From Bacillus sp. 1780r2a1 (lineage in GTDB: Bacteria > Bacillota > Bacilli > Bacillales > Bacillaceae_H): a stretch of DNA of 64,000 bases. The stretch lies in assembly GCA_024134725.1 (NCBI GenBank), contig CP099863.1, forward strand, positions 2,475,501-2,539,500, read 5' to 3'. Made by a program: the position numbers and the translations under genes. Below, one piece after another: positions 43,804 through 52,662 of this stretch. The notes beneath the pieces were generated by a model. That model ran no database searches. It worked only from the letters and a program-made list of their open reading frames with translations, and was not told where the DNA came from. Numbering within the stretch: the stretch's first letter is position 1; every line of letters starts with the position of its first letter.

Positions 43804-44988
43804 CTAGAAAAAAATTGATAGTACATAACCACCCAGTGCAGTTGCAAGTACAACAATCCAGGGAGCTACTTTCCAGTACATTAATAAACCAAAAGCGACA
43901 AGCGCTAATGCAAAGTCTGGCGTTGTTTTGATTGCACTAGTAAAAACTGGATCATATAACGCTGCAAGTAAGATTCCTACAACAGCTGCATTTACGCCCA
44001 TTAAAGCTGCTCGTACGCTTGGCTTTTTGCGAAGAACGTTCCAAAATGGTAAGGTGCCGAGGACAAGCAAGAATGACGGTAGAAACATTGCCGCAGTTGC
44101 AACTAAAGCACCAGACCAACCAGCCGTTACCGTTCCAAGATAACTGGCAAACGTAAATAAAGGACCTGGGACTGCTTGCGTTGCACCGTATCCAGCTAAA
44201 AATTCAGATTCTGTTACCATGCCAATTGGTACAACTTCACGTTCTAGCATCGGGAGAACAACATGGCCGCCTCCAAAAACAATCGAACCAACTCGATAGT
44301 AAATATCAATTATGCCCATCCAAACAGTAGGAAATGCAGTACGCAAAAGTGGTAATCCTACTAATAACGCTATAAATACAATCCATGCCAATGCGCCAAC
44401 TTTTCGGCTGATTGTAATAGGCATGTCTTGCACATCATCCATTTTTATTTCTTTATATAGAACATACCCTACTATCCCCGCAGCGATGATGGTTCCAATT
44501 TGTCCAATTGCACTTGGAAAAAATAAAGTAATTAGTGCTGCGAGTATAGCCATTGTAATACGTGGTCTGTCTGGGGCTAAGTTTTTCCCCATGCCAAGAA
44601 CCGCTTGGGCCACTACCGCAACAGCAACAATCTTTAGACCATTAATCCAGCCTGCACTTGAAGCGTCAAATCCTTGTACTAAATATGCAAACAAAATAAG
44701 TACAATAACTGAAGGCATCGTAAAACCTATCCATGACAGCACGCCTCCAAAAATACCACCGCGCAGCATTCCAATCGAAATGCCTACTTGGCTGCTCGCT
44801 GGACCGGGTAAAAATTGACATAAAGCAATTAAATCAGCATAACTTTTTTCGTCAAGCCACTTTCTCTTTTTTACATACTCTTCTCTGAAGTATCCTAGAT
44901 GCGCAATGGGCCCACCAAAGGAGGTTAAGCCAAGCTTAGTCGAAATAAGTAAGATTTCAATCCACCTTCGAAACACTGATTGATTCAT
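43804..44988 (-). CDS. chrA: Chromate transporter ChrA (two-domain, CHR family)
   Basis: A 394-residue transporter with two homologous CHR domains. The N-terminal half has LTSFGGPIAHLGYFREEYV (about residue 21) and QFLPGPASSQVG (about 58); the second half has FGGGHVVLPMLEREVV (about 237) and QAVPGPLFTFASYLG (about 268). Length and domain repeat fit the classical ChrA that exports chromate. It overlaps the upstream PadR regulator gene by ATGA. A second, split CHR transporter is encoded at 58.3-59.4 kb. Confidence 0.92.
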   Translation of the reverse strand: MNQSVFRRWIEILLISTKLGLTSFGGPIAHLGYFREEYVKKRKWLDEKSYADLIALCQFLPGPASSQVGISIGMLRGGIFGGVLSWIGFTMPSVIVLILFAYLVQGFDASSAGWINGLKIVAVAVVAQAVLGMGKNLAPDRPRITMAILAALITLFFPSAIGQIGTIIAAGIVGYVLYKEIKMDDVQDMPITISRKVGALAWIVFIALLVGLPLLRTAFPTVWMGIIDIYYRVGSIVFGGGHVVLPMLEREVVPIGMVTESEFLAGYGATQAVPGPLFTFASYLGTVTAGWSGALVATAAMFLPSFLLVLGTLPFWNVLRKKPSVRAALMGVNAAVVGILLAALYDPVFTSAIKTTPDFALALVAFGLLMYWKVAPWIVVLATALGGYVLSIFF

Positions 44989-45299
44989 GATGTATCCTCT
45001 CCTTCTTTTAATACTTCTCTTGCTAATTCACGAATTTGCTCTTTTGCACCTTCGAGCACCTCTTGACCTTTTTCGGTAATGGTATAATATTTACGAATTT
45101 TCCCTTTTACAGTTCGTTCTTCTTTTATTAAAAGCCCATCTTTCTCCAAATGATGAAGCGTAGGATAAATGGTTCCAGGACTAATATTGTAACCGTGGGA
45201 TTGCAGCTCTTCAATCATATATGACCCGTAAATTGGCTCGATGCTGGCATGGTACAAAATATGGATTTTAATACTTCCCAAAAAGAATTCGCGTAACAT
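44985..45299 (-). CDS. PadR-family transcriptional regulator
   Basis: A 104-residue winged-helix protein: YGSYMIEELQSHGYNISPGTIYPTLHHLEKDGLL (about residues 20-55) is the PadR DNA-binding domain, followed by the wing and a C-terminal dimerisation helix. It is the first gene of a two-gene operon with chrA, and repeated GATATC motifs overlie its promoter. Control of chrA and of itself is inferred; similar PadR-chrA pairs respond to chromate. Confidence 0.9.
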   Translation of the reverse strand: MLREFFLGSIKIHILYHASIEPIYGSYMIEELQSHGYNISPGTIYPTLHHLEKDGLLIKEERTVKGKIRKYYTITEKGQEVLEGAKEQIRELAREVLKEGEDTS

Positions 45300-45316
45300 A
45301 AGGATCCCCCTTATCC

Positions 45317-45359
45317 AATATCATATTTTGATATCGGATATTGATATCATATCATGATA
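45317..45359. promoter_or_regulatory. Repeated GATATC motifs, likely PadR operator
   Basis: The 43-bp stretch holds overlapping palindromes (TGATATCA at 45342-45349) and repeats of TTTGATATCGGATATTG, 20-60 bp before the padR start codon. Assignment to the PadR protein is inference. Confidence 0.5.
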
Positions 45360-45411
45360 AAGTTAGTCATAATGTTAAGTGTTTGTAAACATTATTTTTT
45401 TTATTAAAATA

Positions 45412-45444
45412 AAAAAACCTTACCCAATGGAGGTAAGGTTTTTA
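45412..45444 (-). terminator. Terminator of the Lys/Cys-rich gene
   Basis: AAAAAACCTTAC and GTAAGGTTTTT pair around 9 nt, with T-runs in both directions. Confidence 0.75.
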
Positions 45445-45449
45445 AACTG

Positions 45450-45791
45450 TTAATATAGTAGGCGATTCCAATGATCTCCTTTTTTCTTATGATGCGTACT
45501 TTTTTTATCATGATGGTTTTTTTCTTTTCGATCCTGTCTTTCCGCTCTACGCTCATCACGAATGCGGTGTCTTTCTGCACGATCTTCCTTCTTCTTGCAG
45601 TACCCTTTTTCTCTTTCTACTCGATCTTCCTTCTTTTTGCAGTGCCTTTTTTCTACACGACATTCTGCTTTGACATAACCTTCTTCTTTGCGCTTGCATC
45701 TTCTCTTCTTACATTTAGCTTCTGCTTTAAAGTAGTATTGATTTGATTGATGAAACTTTTTTTCTGCTTCTTTACGATGTTTTTCTGTCAT
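45450..45791 (-). CDS. Lys/Arg/Cys-rich repetitive protein, probable spore component
   Basis: A 113-residue, highly basic low-complexity protein with five cysteines. Imperfect repeats of the type (H/Y)CKKKEDR(V/A)ER occur at about residues 48-80, and the tail is His/Lys-rich (about 90-108). It has no signal peptide or membrane segment. A sigma-K-like promoter lies 40 bp upstream. Basic, repetitive, Cys-bearing proteins of this kind (CotG-like in character) are typical of crosslinked spore coats, but no homology to a named coat protein is claimed. Confidence 0.6.
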   Translation of the reverse strand: MTEKHRKEAEKKFHQSNQYYFKAEAKCKKRRCKRKEEGYVKAECRVEKRHCKKKEDRVEREKGYCKKKEDRAERHRIRDERRAERQDRKEKNHHDKKSTHHKKKGDHWNRLLY

Positions 45792-45832
45792 ATAAATTCA
45801 CCTTTCAACATAGAATATTTTATTTATAGTAA

Positions 45833-45860
45833 TAAACTATGTACAATCCTATAAGTACGT
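45833..45860 (-). promoter_or_regulatory. Candidate sigma-K promoter of the Lys/Cys-rich gene
   Basis: On the reverse strand AC and CATAGTTTA are separated by 17 bp, fitting AC-N16/17-CATANNNTA. Confidence 0.45.
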
Positions 45861-45916
45861 GCATTGTTGTATTTAAGTAACTGCGCCTTTTTTTAGTTAA
45901 CTTTATATTTCTTCTC

Positions 45917-45957
45917 AAAAAAAGCCTTTACATCTTTTGGATGTAAAGGCTTTTTTC
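45917..45957 (-). terminator. Terminator of the CBS-domain gene
   Basis: AAAAAAAGCCTTTACATC and GATGTAAAGGCTTTTTT pair around a 5-6 nt loop. Confidence 0.85.
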
Positions 45958-46372
45958 ACTGAATCATACGTTTAATTATATTATCTGAATAAAACTCTAA
46001 TATTTCTCTTCTACGAATAATACCGATAAAGACTCCTTGGTCATCGACAACAGGTACGAAGTTTTGTTCAATTGCCTTCGTAATAATCCCTTCAATTTCT
46101 CCGTAAATTGGAATTGGTTGATAATCTTGATAACGATCAACTTCTGTTAACTTAATATTTTCCGTATCTTGAAAGCGATAATCGCCTAGACTTTTTAACT
46201 TCCAAAGCAAGTCCCCTTCTGTTAAAACACCAACATATTTACCTTCATCATCTACTAGAGGTACAGTAGAATAACGGTGATGTTCCATCTTCTCAAGCGC
46301 CTGCCTTAAGGTTGATTGAATGTTAAGGGTTACTACTTCTTGTTTTGGAATTAAAAAAAATGCCAAATTCAT
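45956..46372 (-). CDS. CBS-domain pair protein
   Basis: A 138-residue protein made of two CBS domains: residues about 15-65 (LRQALEKMEHHRYSTVPLVDD, VGVLTEGDLLWKL) and about 80-132 (FVPVVDDQGVFIGIIRRREILEFY). CBS pairs bind adenine nucleotides or cyclic di-AMP and act as regulators. It differs in sequence from the cyclic di-AMP protein DarB (YkuL) as I remember it. It is a single gene with its own terminator. Partner unknown. Confidence 0.85.
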   Translation of the reverse strand: MNLAFFLIPKQEVVTLNIQSTLRQALEKMEHHRYSTVPLVDDEGKYVGVLTEGDLLWKLKSLGDYRFQDTENIKLTEVDRYQDYQPIPIYGEIEGIITKAIEQNFVPVVDDQGVFIGIIRRREILEFYSDNIIKRMIQ

Positions 46373-46653
46373 TTTTTACTCTCCTTTTTTCCCACTAAAC
46401 GTCCTTCTTATCTGTTTACTTTTCTTGTTATTTATTTCGAACAGCAACAAATTACAGTTAATTATACATAATTACACGTTTTCTTCGTTACTATTCCCTA
46501 ACAAGTAAATCATCAATCCTATTTTACACATTTTATTCACTCTAATCGAGAAATTACATAAGTTCGCGCATTTAGTATTCCCGCCCATTATCGTCACCTT
46601 TTTAAACGTTTTGCGTACAATAAAAGTGTAATATAAGGAAGGAGGCGTTACGA

Positions 46654-46758
46654 ATGGGTTCTTATGGCGGTTACAATGGTGGTTTTGCATTTTTAGTCGT
46701 ACTATTCATTCTTTTAGTTATCGTAGGTTGCAGTTGCTATGGTGGCTGGGGATACTAA
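46654..46758 (+). CDS. YjcZ-family sporulation protein
   Basis: A 34-residue Gly/Tyr-rich peptide beginning MGSYGGYNGGFAFLVVLFIL and ending CSCYGGWGY. One membrane helix (about residues 11-25) is flanked by Gly/Tyr segments, which is the YjcZ family pattern. These small proteins are linked to sporulation in Bacillus; their action is unknown. AGGAAGGAGG precedes the ATG and a terminator follows. Confidence 0.85.
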   Translation: MGSYGGYNGGFAFLVVLFILLVIVGCSCYGGWGY

Positions 46759-46767
46759 TCAATAAGT

Positions 46768-46800
46768 GAAGAGCTGACTCGTCAGCTCTTCTTTCCTTTA
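46768..46800 (+). terminator. Terminator of the yjcZ-like gene
   Basis: GAAGAGCTGAC and GTCAGCTCTTC pair around a 2-nt loop, followed by TTTCCTTT. Confidence 0.75.
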
Positions 46801-46879
46801 TATTACATATTCTTTACACACCTCAATATTCCTGCTATCTAACGCTATTTATCAGAATTAAATGCCGTGATAGCATAGT

Positions 46880-46922
46880 AAAAAGCTCAGTATATAAACG
46901 GGACTGAGCTTTTTATTTTTTT
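46880..46922. terminator. Terminator of the esterase gene
   Basis: AAAAAGCTCAGT and ACTGAGCTTTTT pair around an 11-nt loop. The right side runs into T-rich sequence on the forward strand and the left side gives TTTTTACT on the reverse strand. Confidence 0.7.
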
Positions 46923-46924
46923 TC

Positions 46925-47917
46925 TTATACACGCGAGAAATTTCCATTTTCCATAAAAAACTCCCACATAATTCTACTTGAATCAGGGCCCTTTTCATCC
47001 GTATAGCTTCCTTCTGTGCTTCCGCCAGACCATGCGTGTCCCATACCATTTATAATGTATTGATCAATTAAAATTTCTCCTCTGGAACTTGCGTATTGAG
47101 CATAAGTAAAATCTCTTCCAAAGTGACTTTTTTCTTCTCTAACCGTTTTAGGCTTATTGTCAATCCATCCGTCAACCTTTCCATTAAACGCTAAATTATT
47201 TGTAGTAATCCACTGTTCTACAACTTGATCTGCATTTAAAACATTTACCGTAGAGTCAGCGTTTCCATGAAATACAATCACCGGCATCGGTTTAGCACGC
47301 TTACCCATTACTTGATGTGCAACTCTACCTTGTCTAACAGGTGGCGGACCTTGATGTGCCATGACTGCGTATGCATTAAATACGTTTAGTGCTGCCTGAT
47401 ACTCAAGTCCAGCTGCCACGCCGATTCCAGAAAATAGTTCAGGATACGTAACGCCCATAACGATGCTCATTGCTCCGCCAGCAGACAGTCCTGCAATAAA
47501 CACTTTATCATGCTGAATAAAGTGCATGCGCTTTACTTTTTTAACCATCCCAGCAATAATAGCAGGCTCCCCCAAACCTCGTAGCTGATGAAGAGGCTCA
47601 AACCAGTTCCAGCACTTCTTTAAATTTGCATTGCTTGATTGCTGAGGGTAGATAACAATAAATCCTTTTTCATCTGCAAGTGTGTTCATATTTGTTCCTT
47701 TTGCGAAATCGTCTGCGCTCTGTGTACAGCCGTGCAACATAACCATAAGCGGATACGTTTTCAAAAAATAATAATTTTTAGGGAGATAAACTTTAAATTT
47801 CTTTCCTTGATAAGTATATGTTTTAAACGTACCACCAGATTGTGTTGCCAATTCCTGATCTTGATCTAAAGAGAGAAGTAACAAAGCCATAATAACAAAA
47901 GGTAGTGAGCCTGTCAT
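46925..47917 (-). CDS. Exported PHB-depolymerase-family esterase
   Basis: A 330-residue secreted serine esterase of the extracellular PHB depolymerase type 1 catalytic family. It has an N-terminal hydrophobic signal (residues about 4-18), oxyanion-side LHGCTQSADDFA (about 66), lipase box GLSAGG (about 138), aspartate in FHGNADSTVN (about 230) and histidine in GMGHAWSGG (about 302). No separate polymer-binding domain is present, so the substrate may be polyhydroxybutyrate oligomers or a plant polyester such as ferulate esters. The start at 47917 follows AGAGGTGG. Confidence 0.85.
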   Translation of the reverse strand: MTGSLPFVIMALLLLSLDQDQELATQSGGTFKTYTYQGKKFKVYLPKNYYFLKTYPLMVMLHGCTQSADDFAKGTNMNTLADEKGFIVIYPQQSSNANLKKCWNWFEPLHQLRGLGEPAIIAGMVKKVKRMHFIQHDKVFIAGLSAGGAMSIVMGVTYPELFSGIGVAAGLEYQAALNVFNAYAVMAHQGPPPVRQGRVAHQVMGKRAKPMPVIVFHGNADSTVNVLNADQVVEQWITTNNLAFNGKVDGWIDNKPKTVREEKSHFGRDFTYAQYASSRGEILIDQYIINGMGHAWSGGSTEGSYTDEKGPDSSRIMWEFFMENGNFSRV

Positions 47918-48144
47918 AACATTCCACCTCTTTTTGTCAACGTTTTCATTTCTTCGTTTACATCTATATGTGAAAATTGTCACTAGCAGATGATAAAAGG
48001 ACAAACAAATCGTTTGCCCAATTATAATTAAACGAACAAGAAAATCGTTATTGTACTTATTCTATACCCCGTTAGCTAGTCTTGAACACATTGATGTTCA
48101 TATACTTCTATTCTATGAACGTTTTTTGACAAATATCATTTTTA

Positions 48145-49449
48145 TTATGATAATCGAATGATGGTTAACGTGGCTCCAGCTCCGGTAGTCAATACGGCTG
48201 CACCCAGTAAACCAAACAACTGTAGTGAAATTGTTGAGCCTGCTGCTAAAGTGACTATACTCTCTCCCTTATAGTTTGATAAATTCACCAAGCCGCCTAC
48301 AACTGTAGATGGCACTGCTGCACCATTGGTCACAATTCGTGCTGTCGCTAATAAGCCTGCTGTTGTATTAATTTGATAAGACAAATAGTATCTTCCTGCA
48401 GTTTGTACGGTGAAGACTGTATTTCCGCCACTTGGAATAATATCAGCTGAAATATTTTGAGTATCTGGAAGTGGAATATTTGTTCCTCCTAATACAACTG
48501 CAATTGTCGCTCCTCCAGTATTAGCTGCAAAAGCTGAAGTTGCTGTTGTGTTTGTACCAGCTTCACCAGTTGGACCTGTTGGACCTTGGATTCCTTGCAG
48601 ACCTTGCTCTCCCGTTGGACCTACCGGACCTTGGATTCCTTGCAGACCTTGCTCTCCCGTTGGACCTACCGGGCCTTGGATTCCTTGCAGACCTTGCTCT
48701 CCCGTTGGACCTATTGGACCTTGGATTCCTTGCAAACCTTGCTCTCCCGTTGGACCTATTGGACCTTGGATTCCTTGCAGACCTTGCTCTCCCGTTGGAC
48801 CTATTGGACCTTGGATTCCTTGCAAACCCTGTTCTCCTGTTGGACCTACCGGACCTTGGATTCCTTGCAGACCTTGCTCTCCCGTTGGACCTTGAACTCC
48901 CTGTAAGCCTTGTACTCCTGTTGCTCCTGTTACTCCCGTCGGACCTTGTACTCCTGTTGCTCCTGTTGCTCCCGTCGGACCTTGTGCCCCCACTGATGCA
49001 ATTAAAGAATAATCAGCAGAGCTTCCAGGAAGACCTTGTGGACTTGGATTATTTGTAATGTACGTACTTCCATTAAACGTAACAATTTGTCCTGCAGGAT
49101 ACTGACTTGCTTGCCCTGCGTTATAAGGCACACTGCCTTGTAATCCAATTCCGGTTATGCCTCTTAAACCTTGAGGTCCTTGTGCACCTTGTGGACCTCT
49201 TAATCCCTGAGGACCTAATGGACCCTGCGCACCTTGTGGACCTGATAACCCCGCTGGTCCTGGAACTCCTTGAATACCTTGTGGGCCTGGAATCCCTTGA
49301 ATACCTTGAAATCCTTGCGGTCCTTGTGGACCAGTAGCACCTGTTGGTCCAGTGGGTCCTGGTGGCCCTGGAGGACCTTGCGGGCCTGGTGGCCCAACAA
49401 TATTTGAAATATTAACATTTTCTGGATTCGTAGAATTATTCTCGTTCAT
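48145..49449 (-). CDS. Collagen-like triple-helix protein with BclA-type C-terminal domain
   Basis: A 434-residue protein with four parts. A short leader (residues 1-18, no signal peptide) is followed by a first Gly-X-Y block (about 19-100) and a non-collagen module of about 55 residues (about 102-155, [19 protein letters not shown]). A second Gly-X-Y block (about 156-300) contains seven 15-residue units GLQGIQGP(V/I/T)GPTGEQ. The C-terminal domain (about 300-434) is Ala/Thr/Val-rich with TNF/C1q-like strands resembling BclA-C. Such proteins form filaments on the exosporium or spore surface. The start follows AGAAGGAG. A glycosyltransferase is encoded divergently. Confidence 0.88.
   Translation of the reverse strand: MNENNSTNPENVNISNIVGPPGPQGPPGPPGPTGPTGATGPQGPQGFQGIQGIPGPQGIQGVPGPAGLSGPQGAQGPLGPQGLRGPQGAQGPQGLRGITGIGLQGSVPYNAGQASQYPAGQIVTFNGSTYITNNPSPQGLPGSSADYSLIASVGAQGPTGATGATGVQGPTGVTGATGVQGLQGVQGPTGEQGLQGIQGPVGPTGEQGLQGIQGPIGPTGEQGLQGIQGPIGPTGEQGLQGIQGPIGPTGEQGLQGIQGPVGPTGEQGLQGIQGPVGPTGEQGLQGIQGPTGPTGEAGTNTTATSAFAANTGGATIAVVLGGTNIPLPDTQNISADIIPSGGNTVFTVQTAGRYYLSYQINTTAGLLATARIVTNGAAVPSTVVGGLVNLSNYKGESIVTLAAGSTISLQLFGLLGAAVLTTGAGATLTIIRLS
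48581..48895 (-). repeat. 45-bp tandem repeat array in the collagen-like gene
   Basis: Seven near-identical 45-bp units start at 48581, 48626, 48671, 48716, 48761, 48806 and 48851. They encode 15 residues each ([15 protein letters not shown]). High identity between units suggests recent expansion and likely length variation between strains. Confidence 0.9.
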
Positions 49450-49642
49450 TCGTAGACTCCTTCTGCTTTATTTTTTGTTCTACACTGACTAATAGGTTGC
49501 TTGTCCAGATACGTACTACTTCTATGGAACTATTTATAAAAGATATGTTTTAGCACATTTTCAGCTTTGTTACATTATATGTAAACACTTAAACACTGAC
49601 ACTAATTTGCATTTATTGTTATCAATCTACTTTTTAACAATA

Positions 49643-49669
49643 ACCAAAATAATAAGGCTACATAAACTA
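49643..49669 (+). promoter_or_regulatory. Candidate sigma-K promoter of the glycosyltransferase gene
   Basis: AC and CATAAACTA are separated by 16 bp, an exact fit to AC-N16/17-CATANNNTA, 25 bp before the start codon. Confidence 0.55.
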
Positions 49670-49693
49670 AACTTAGAAAGTGAGGGAGAAACA

Positions 49694-50770
49694 ATGAGTG
49701 CTTCTATAAGTTTATGTATGATTGTAAGAGACGAAGAGGAAACGTTAGAACGCTGTTTGCTAAGTGTCCATCATTTAGTTGATGAAATTATTATTGTTGA
49801 TACCGGCTCTGTTGATAATACAGTCAAAATTGCTGAAAAGTACACATCTAATATTTTTTTCCTAGAATGGAAAGATAACTTTTCATTCGCTCGCAATTTT
49901 TCGTTTTCAAATGCAACAAAAGACTATATCTTATGGCTGGACGCGGATGATTACCTAACAAAAAGGGATCAAACTGAGTTTAAACAACTAAAAGGCCAGC
50001 TCGATGATTCCATAGATAGTGTTACGATGAATTATCACTTATCATTTGACGAAAACAATCAGCCAGCATATAGCTTAAAGCGTAACAGGCTAGTTAAACG
50101 CACTCGCCATTTCAAATGGATCGGTGCCGTTCATGAGTACTTAGAAGTATACGGAAAGATAATTGATAGTGATGTAGCAATTACACACGGAAAAGAAAAG
50201 AATACATCCAATCGAAATCTTCTAATCTATTTAAACAAACGAAAAAACGAAGAGGTATTTTCTACACGAGATCTTTTTTATTTTGCTAACGAACTAAAAG
50301 ATCATCATCGATATAGTGAAGCACTAACTTATTATAAAAAATTTCTAAATAAACAAGATGGTTGGATTGAAGATAAAATCCAAGCATGCTTAAATAAAAG
50401 CTTTTGTTTTGAGAAAATGGGAGAAAAGGAAGAAGCAATACGTTCTTGTCTTGAGACTTTTACTTACAACACCCCCAGAGCTGAGGCTTGCTGTGCCATT
50501 GGAAGGCTATTCATGGAAAAACTTAATTGGGAAAATGCTATTTTCTGGTTTGAAGTGGCATTGCAACAACCTAAACCGAGCTCTATGGCGATTCTTCATG
50601 AACCATCATGGACATGGATTCCCCACCTGCAGTTGACAGTTTGTTATGAAAAGATAAACGCTGTGGAAAAAGCTTACGCTCATCACTTAAAATGTATGGA
50701 GCTGATCCCACAGCACGCTAGTACTTTACACAATGAATCTTATTTTCAACAACGAAAACCTTTGGTTTAG
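49694..50770 (+). CDS. Family 2 glycosyltransferase with TPR-like C-terminus
   Basis: A 358-residue enzyme. The GT-A domain starts SLCMIVRDEEETLERCLLSV (residues about 5-24), followed by DEIIIVDTGSVDNT, NFSFARNFSF and metal site WLDADDY (about 88). The C-terminal half (about 195-350) is made of TPR-like helical pairs. This architecture occurs in protein O- or S-glycosyltransferases. The start follows GAGGGAG; the open frame upstream is rejected because the sigma-K-like promoter lies within it. Its divergent neighbour is the collagen-like protein, a plausible substrate. Confidence 0.87.
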   Translation: MSASISLCMIVRDEEETLERCLLSVHHLVDEIIIVDTGSVDNTVKIAEKYTSNIFFLEWKDNFSFARNFSFSNATKDYILWLDADDYLTKRDQTEFKQLKGQLDDSIDSVTMNYHLSFDENNQPAYSLKRNRLVKRTRHFKWIGAVHEYLEVYGKIIDSDVAITHGKEKNTSNRNLLIYLNKRKNEEVFSTRDLFYFANELKDHHRYSEALTYYKKFLNKQDGWIEDKIQACLNKSFCFEKMGEKEEAIRSCLETFTYNTPRAEACCAIGRLFMEKLNWENAIFWFEVALQQPKPSSMAILHEPSWTWIPHLQLTVCYEKINAVEKAYAHHLKCMELIPQHASTLHNESYFQQRKPLV

Positions 50771-50871
50771 CTTGAGTTTAGAATAGAAAGCTAAGCGTTT
50801 TAATAAATTTATAGATATATTTGCGGTCGTTTTTGGAAACATTATGCATATACAAAGAAAAGGTGGCGATA

Positions 50872-52413
50872 GTGTTGGATATTCCAAAAAAAGCAGAGCC
50901 AATGTGGAGAGAGGAAGTTAACCTCCCAAAAGGCAACAAATTACAAGAAAATCGCAAGGTAGATGTGGTAGTAGTTGGTGGTGGGATTACGGGAATCACG
51001 ACGGCCTATTTGTTGCAAAGCGAAGGGTTAAACGTGGCTCTTCTAGAAGCTAATGAAATTTTAAACGGAACAACTGGTCATACAACAGCAAAAATCACTG
51101 CTCAACATGACGTCATTTATGATGAACTGATTGGACATATTGGTGTGGAGCAAACAAAGCTTTATTATGAAGCAAATAATAGTGCTCTACAATTTATGAA
51201 AGGTTTAATTGAAAAAGAAAACATTGATTGTCAGTTTTCAACTCAAGACGCATACTTATACGGTGCTACATTAGAATTTGACCATCGAATACATAAAGAA
51301 TTTCGTGCGTATGAAAAGCTTAACATTCCGTGTGACTTTAAAACATCACTTCCGTTTCAGTTTGATATTCGCGCCGCAACGATTATGAAAAATCAAGCTC
51401 AGTTTCACCCGCTTCAATATTTAGTTTACCTTGCTAAACAGTTTGTAGAAAAAGGCGGAGTGATTTTTGAAAACACGGTGGCAAATGATATCGAAGAAGG
51501 TACGTCCCCTACTGTCATTACGAGGGATGGTCATCGAATTTCATGTAAGCACGTTGCAATTTGTACACATTTTCCTTTTTATGATGGAGCAGGCTTGTTC
51601 TTCACTCGTATGTATGCCAAGCGATCTTACGTATTAGCAGCAAAAACTGAGCAGAAATTTCCTGGCGGCATGTATTTAGGAGCAGATCAGCCAACACACT
51701 CATTGCGTTCAGCTACTTTAAACGGCGAAGAAGTTGTTTTAATTGGTGGCGAAGGTCATAAAACCGGACAGGGAATAAATACAGAATATCACTACCAATC
51801 GTTACAGCGATTTGCAGAAGAAAACTTTAACGTTCTTTCTTATCCATATCGATGGTCAGCTCAAGATTTAATTACAATCGATAAAATCCCTTATATTGGT
51901 AAATTAAAAGAAAAGAAAGAAAACATCTTTATTGCAACAGGGTTTAAAAAATGGGGAATGACACACGGAACAGTAGCAGCGCAACTTATTACAGACCTTA
52001 TTATGCAACGAAAAAATCCGTATGAAGAAGTATATAAACCTTCTCGTTTTCATGCTGACCCAAGTATCCGCTACTTCTTACGTCAAAATTTAGATGTTGC
52101 TGATCACTTTATTCGTGGAAAGCTTGATTTACCAAAAAAATCAGTCGAACAGCTAGAAAAAGGAGAAGGAAATATCATTTATGTAAACAGTAAACGAGCA
52201 GGTGCCTACAAAGATGAAAGTGGAAAAATTCATTGTGTTGATACTACTTGTACACATTTAGGTTGCGAAGTAAACTGGAATGCTGGAGATAGCACATGGG
52301 ATTGTCCATGTCATGGATCTCGCTTTTCTTATGATGGTACAGTCATAGAGGGTCCAGCTAAAACGCACCTAAAAGCCATTAATCTAAATGACGAAGAAGA
52401 AAGCACACAGTAA
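50872..52413 (+). CDS. FAD-dependent oxidoreductase with C-terminal Rieske domain (YhfW-like)
   Basis: A 513-residue fusion. The N-terminal DAO-type FAD domain has VVVVGGGITGI (about residue 31) and TTGHTTAKITAQHD (about 70), and the C-terminal Rieske [2Fe-2S] domain has ligands CTHLGC and CPCHGS (about 456 and 473). The length and fusion match B. subtilis YhfW (about 509). GTG at 50872 follows AAAAGGTGG; the adjacent TTG is an alternative start. The electron acceptor and substrate are unknown. It is a single gene. Confidence 0.88.
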   Translation: MLDIPKKAEPMWREEVNLPKGNKLQENRKVDVVVVGGGITGITTAYLLQSEGLNVALLEANEILNGTTGHTTAKITAQHDVIYDELIGHIGVEQTKLYYEANNSALQFMKGLIEKENIDCQFSTQDAYLYGATLEFDHRIHKEFRAYEKLNIPCDFKTSLPFQFDIRAATIMKNQAQFHPLQYLVYLAKQFVEKGGVIFENTVANDIEEGTSPTVITRDGHRISCKHVAICTHFPFYDGAGLFFTRMYAKRSYVLAAKTEQKFPGGMYLGADQPTHSLRSATLNGEEVVLIGGEGHKTGQGINTEYHYQSLQRFAEENFNVLSYPYRWSAQDLITIDKIPYIGKLKEKKENIFIATGFKKWGMTHGTVAAQLITDLIMQRKNPYEEVYKPSRFHADPSIRYFLRQNLDVADHFIRGKLDLPKKSVEQLEKGEGNIIYVNSKRAGAYKDESGKIHCVDTTCTHLGCEVNWNAGDSTWDCPCHGSRFSYDGTVIEGPAKTHLKAINLNDEEESTQ

Positions 52414-52428
52414 CGTGTGCTTTCTTTA
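52397..52428 (+). terminator. Terminator overlapping the YhfW-like stop
   Basis: GAAAGCACAC and GTGTGCTTTC pair around AGTAAC, which contains the stop codon TAA; TTTATG follows. Confidence 0.75.
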
Positions 52429-52662
52429 TGCTTCTTTCCGAAAGAATCGATTATAGACTAAAATCATTGCATACATCATTAAAAAGGAAGAAGTAAAAAA
52501 GACAAGCTTGCCCCAAACTGGAATATGGTTAAAATAGCTTGTTTCGTAAAATAAAACAAAAAAGCTAAACGGCAATAAAAATAATAGCCAAATAAAATCT
52601 CTATCTTTCAAGACCTTTAGAAAGAATAAAATTCCTCCAATATAGACAAACGTTAAAAACAT
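52426..52662 (-). CDS. Small membrane protein of 78 residues, unknown function
   Basis: A hydrophobic protein with three predicted helices (about residues 3-17, 23-41 and 49-70) and a basic C-terminus (NRFFRKEA). The ribosome binding site is modest (TTGGTGAA). It has no known domain. It lies between the YhfW-like gene (convergent) and the aromatic operon end. It could be a real gene of unknown role. Confidence 0.6.
   Translation of the reverse strand: MFLTFVYIGGILFFLKVLKDRDFIWLLFLLPFSFFVLFYETSYFNHIPVWGKLVFFTSSFLMMYAMILVYNRFFRKEA

Noticed and set aside
46550-46570. Sigma-K promoter for the yjcZ-like gene (AC-N16-CATAAGTTC)
   Set aside because: The last position of the -10 box does not fit and the site is almost 90 bp from the start codon.
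46472-46690. 72-codon reverse open frame near the yjcZ-like gene
   Set aside because: It overlaps the well-supported YjcZ gene and its ribosome binding site and has no start signal.
48540-49058. Long forward open frames opposite the collagen-like gene
   Set aside because: They are an artefact of the Gly-Pro repeat composition on the other strand; products are low-complexity Leu/Pro repeats without start signals.
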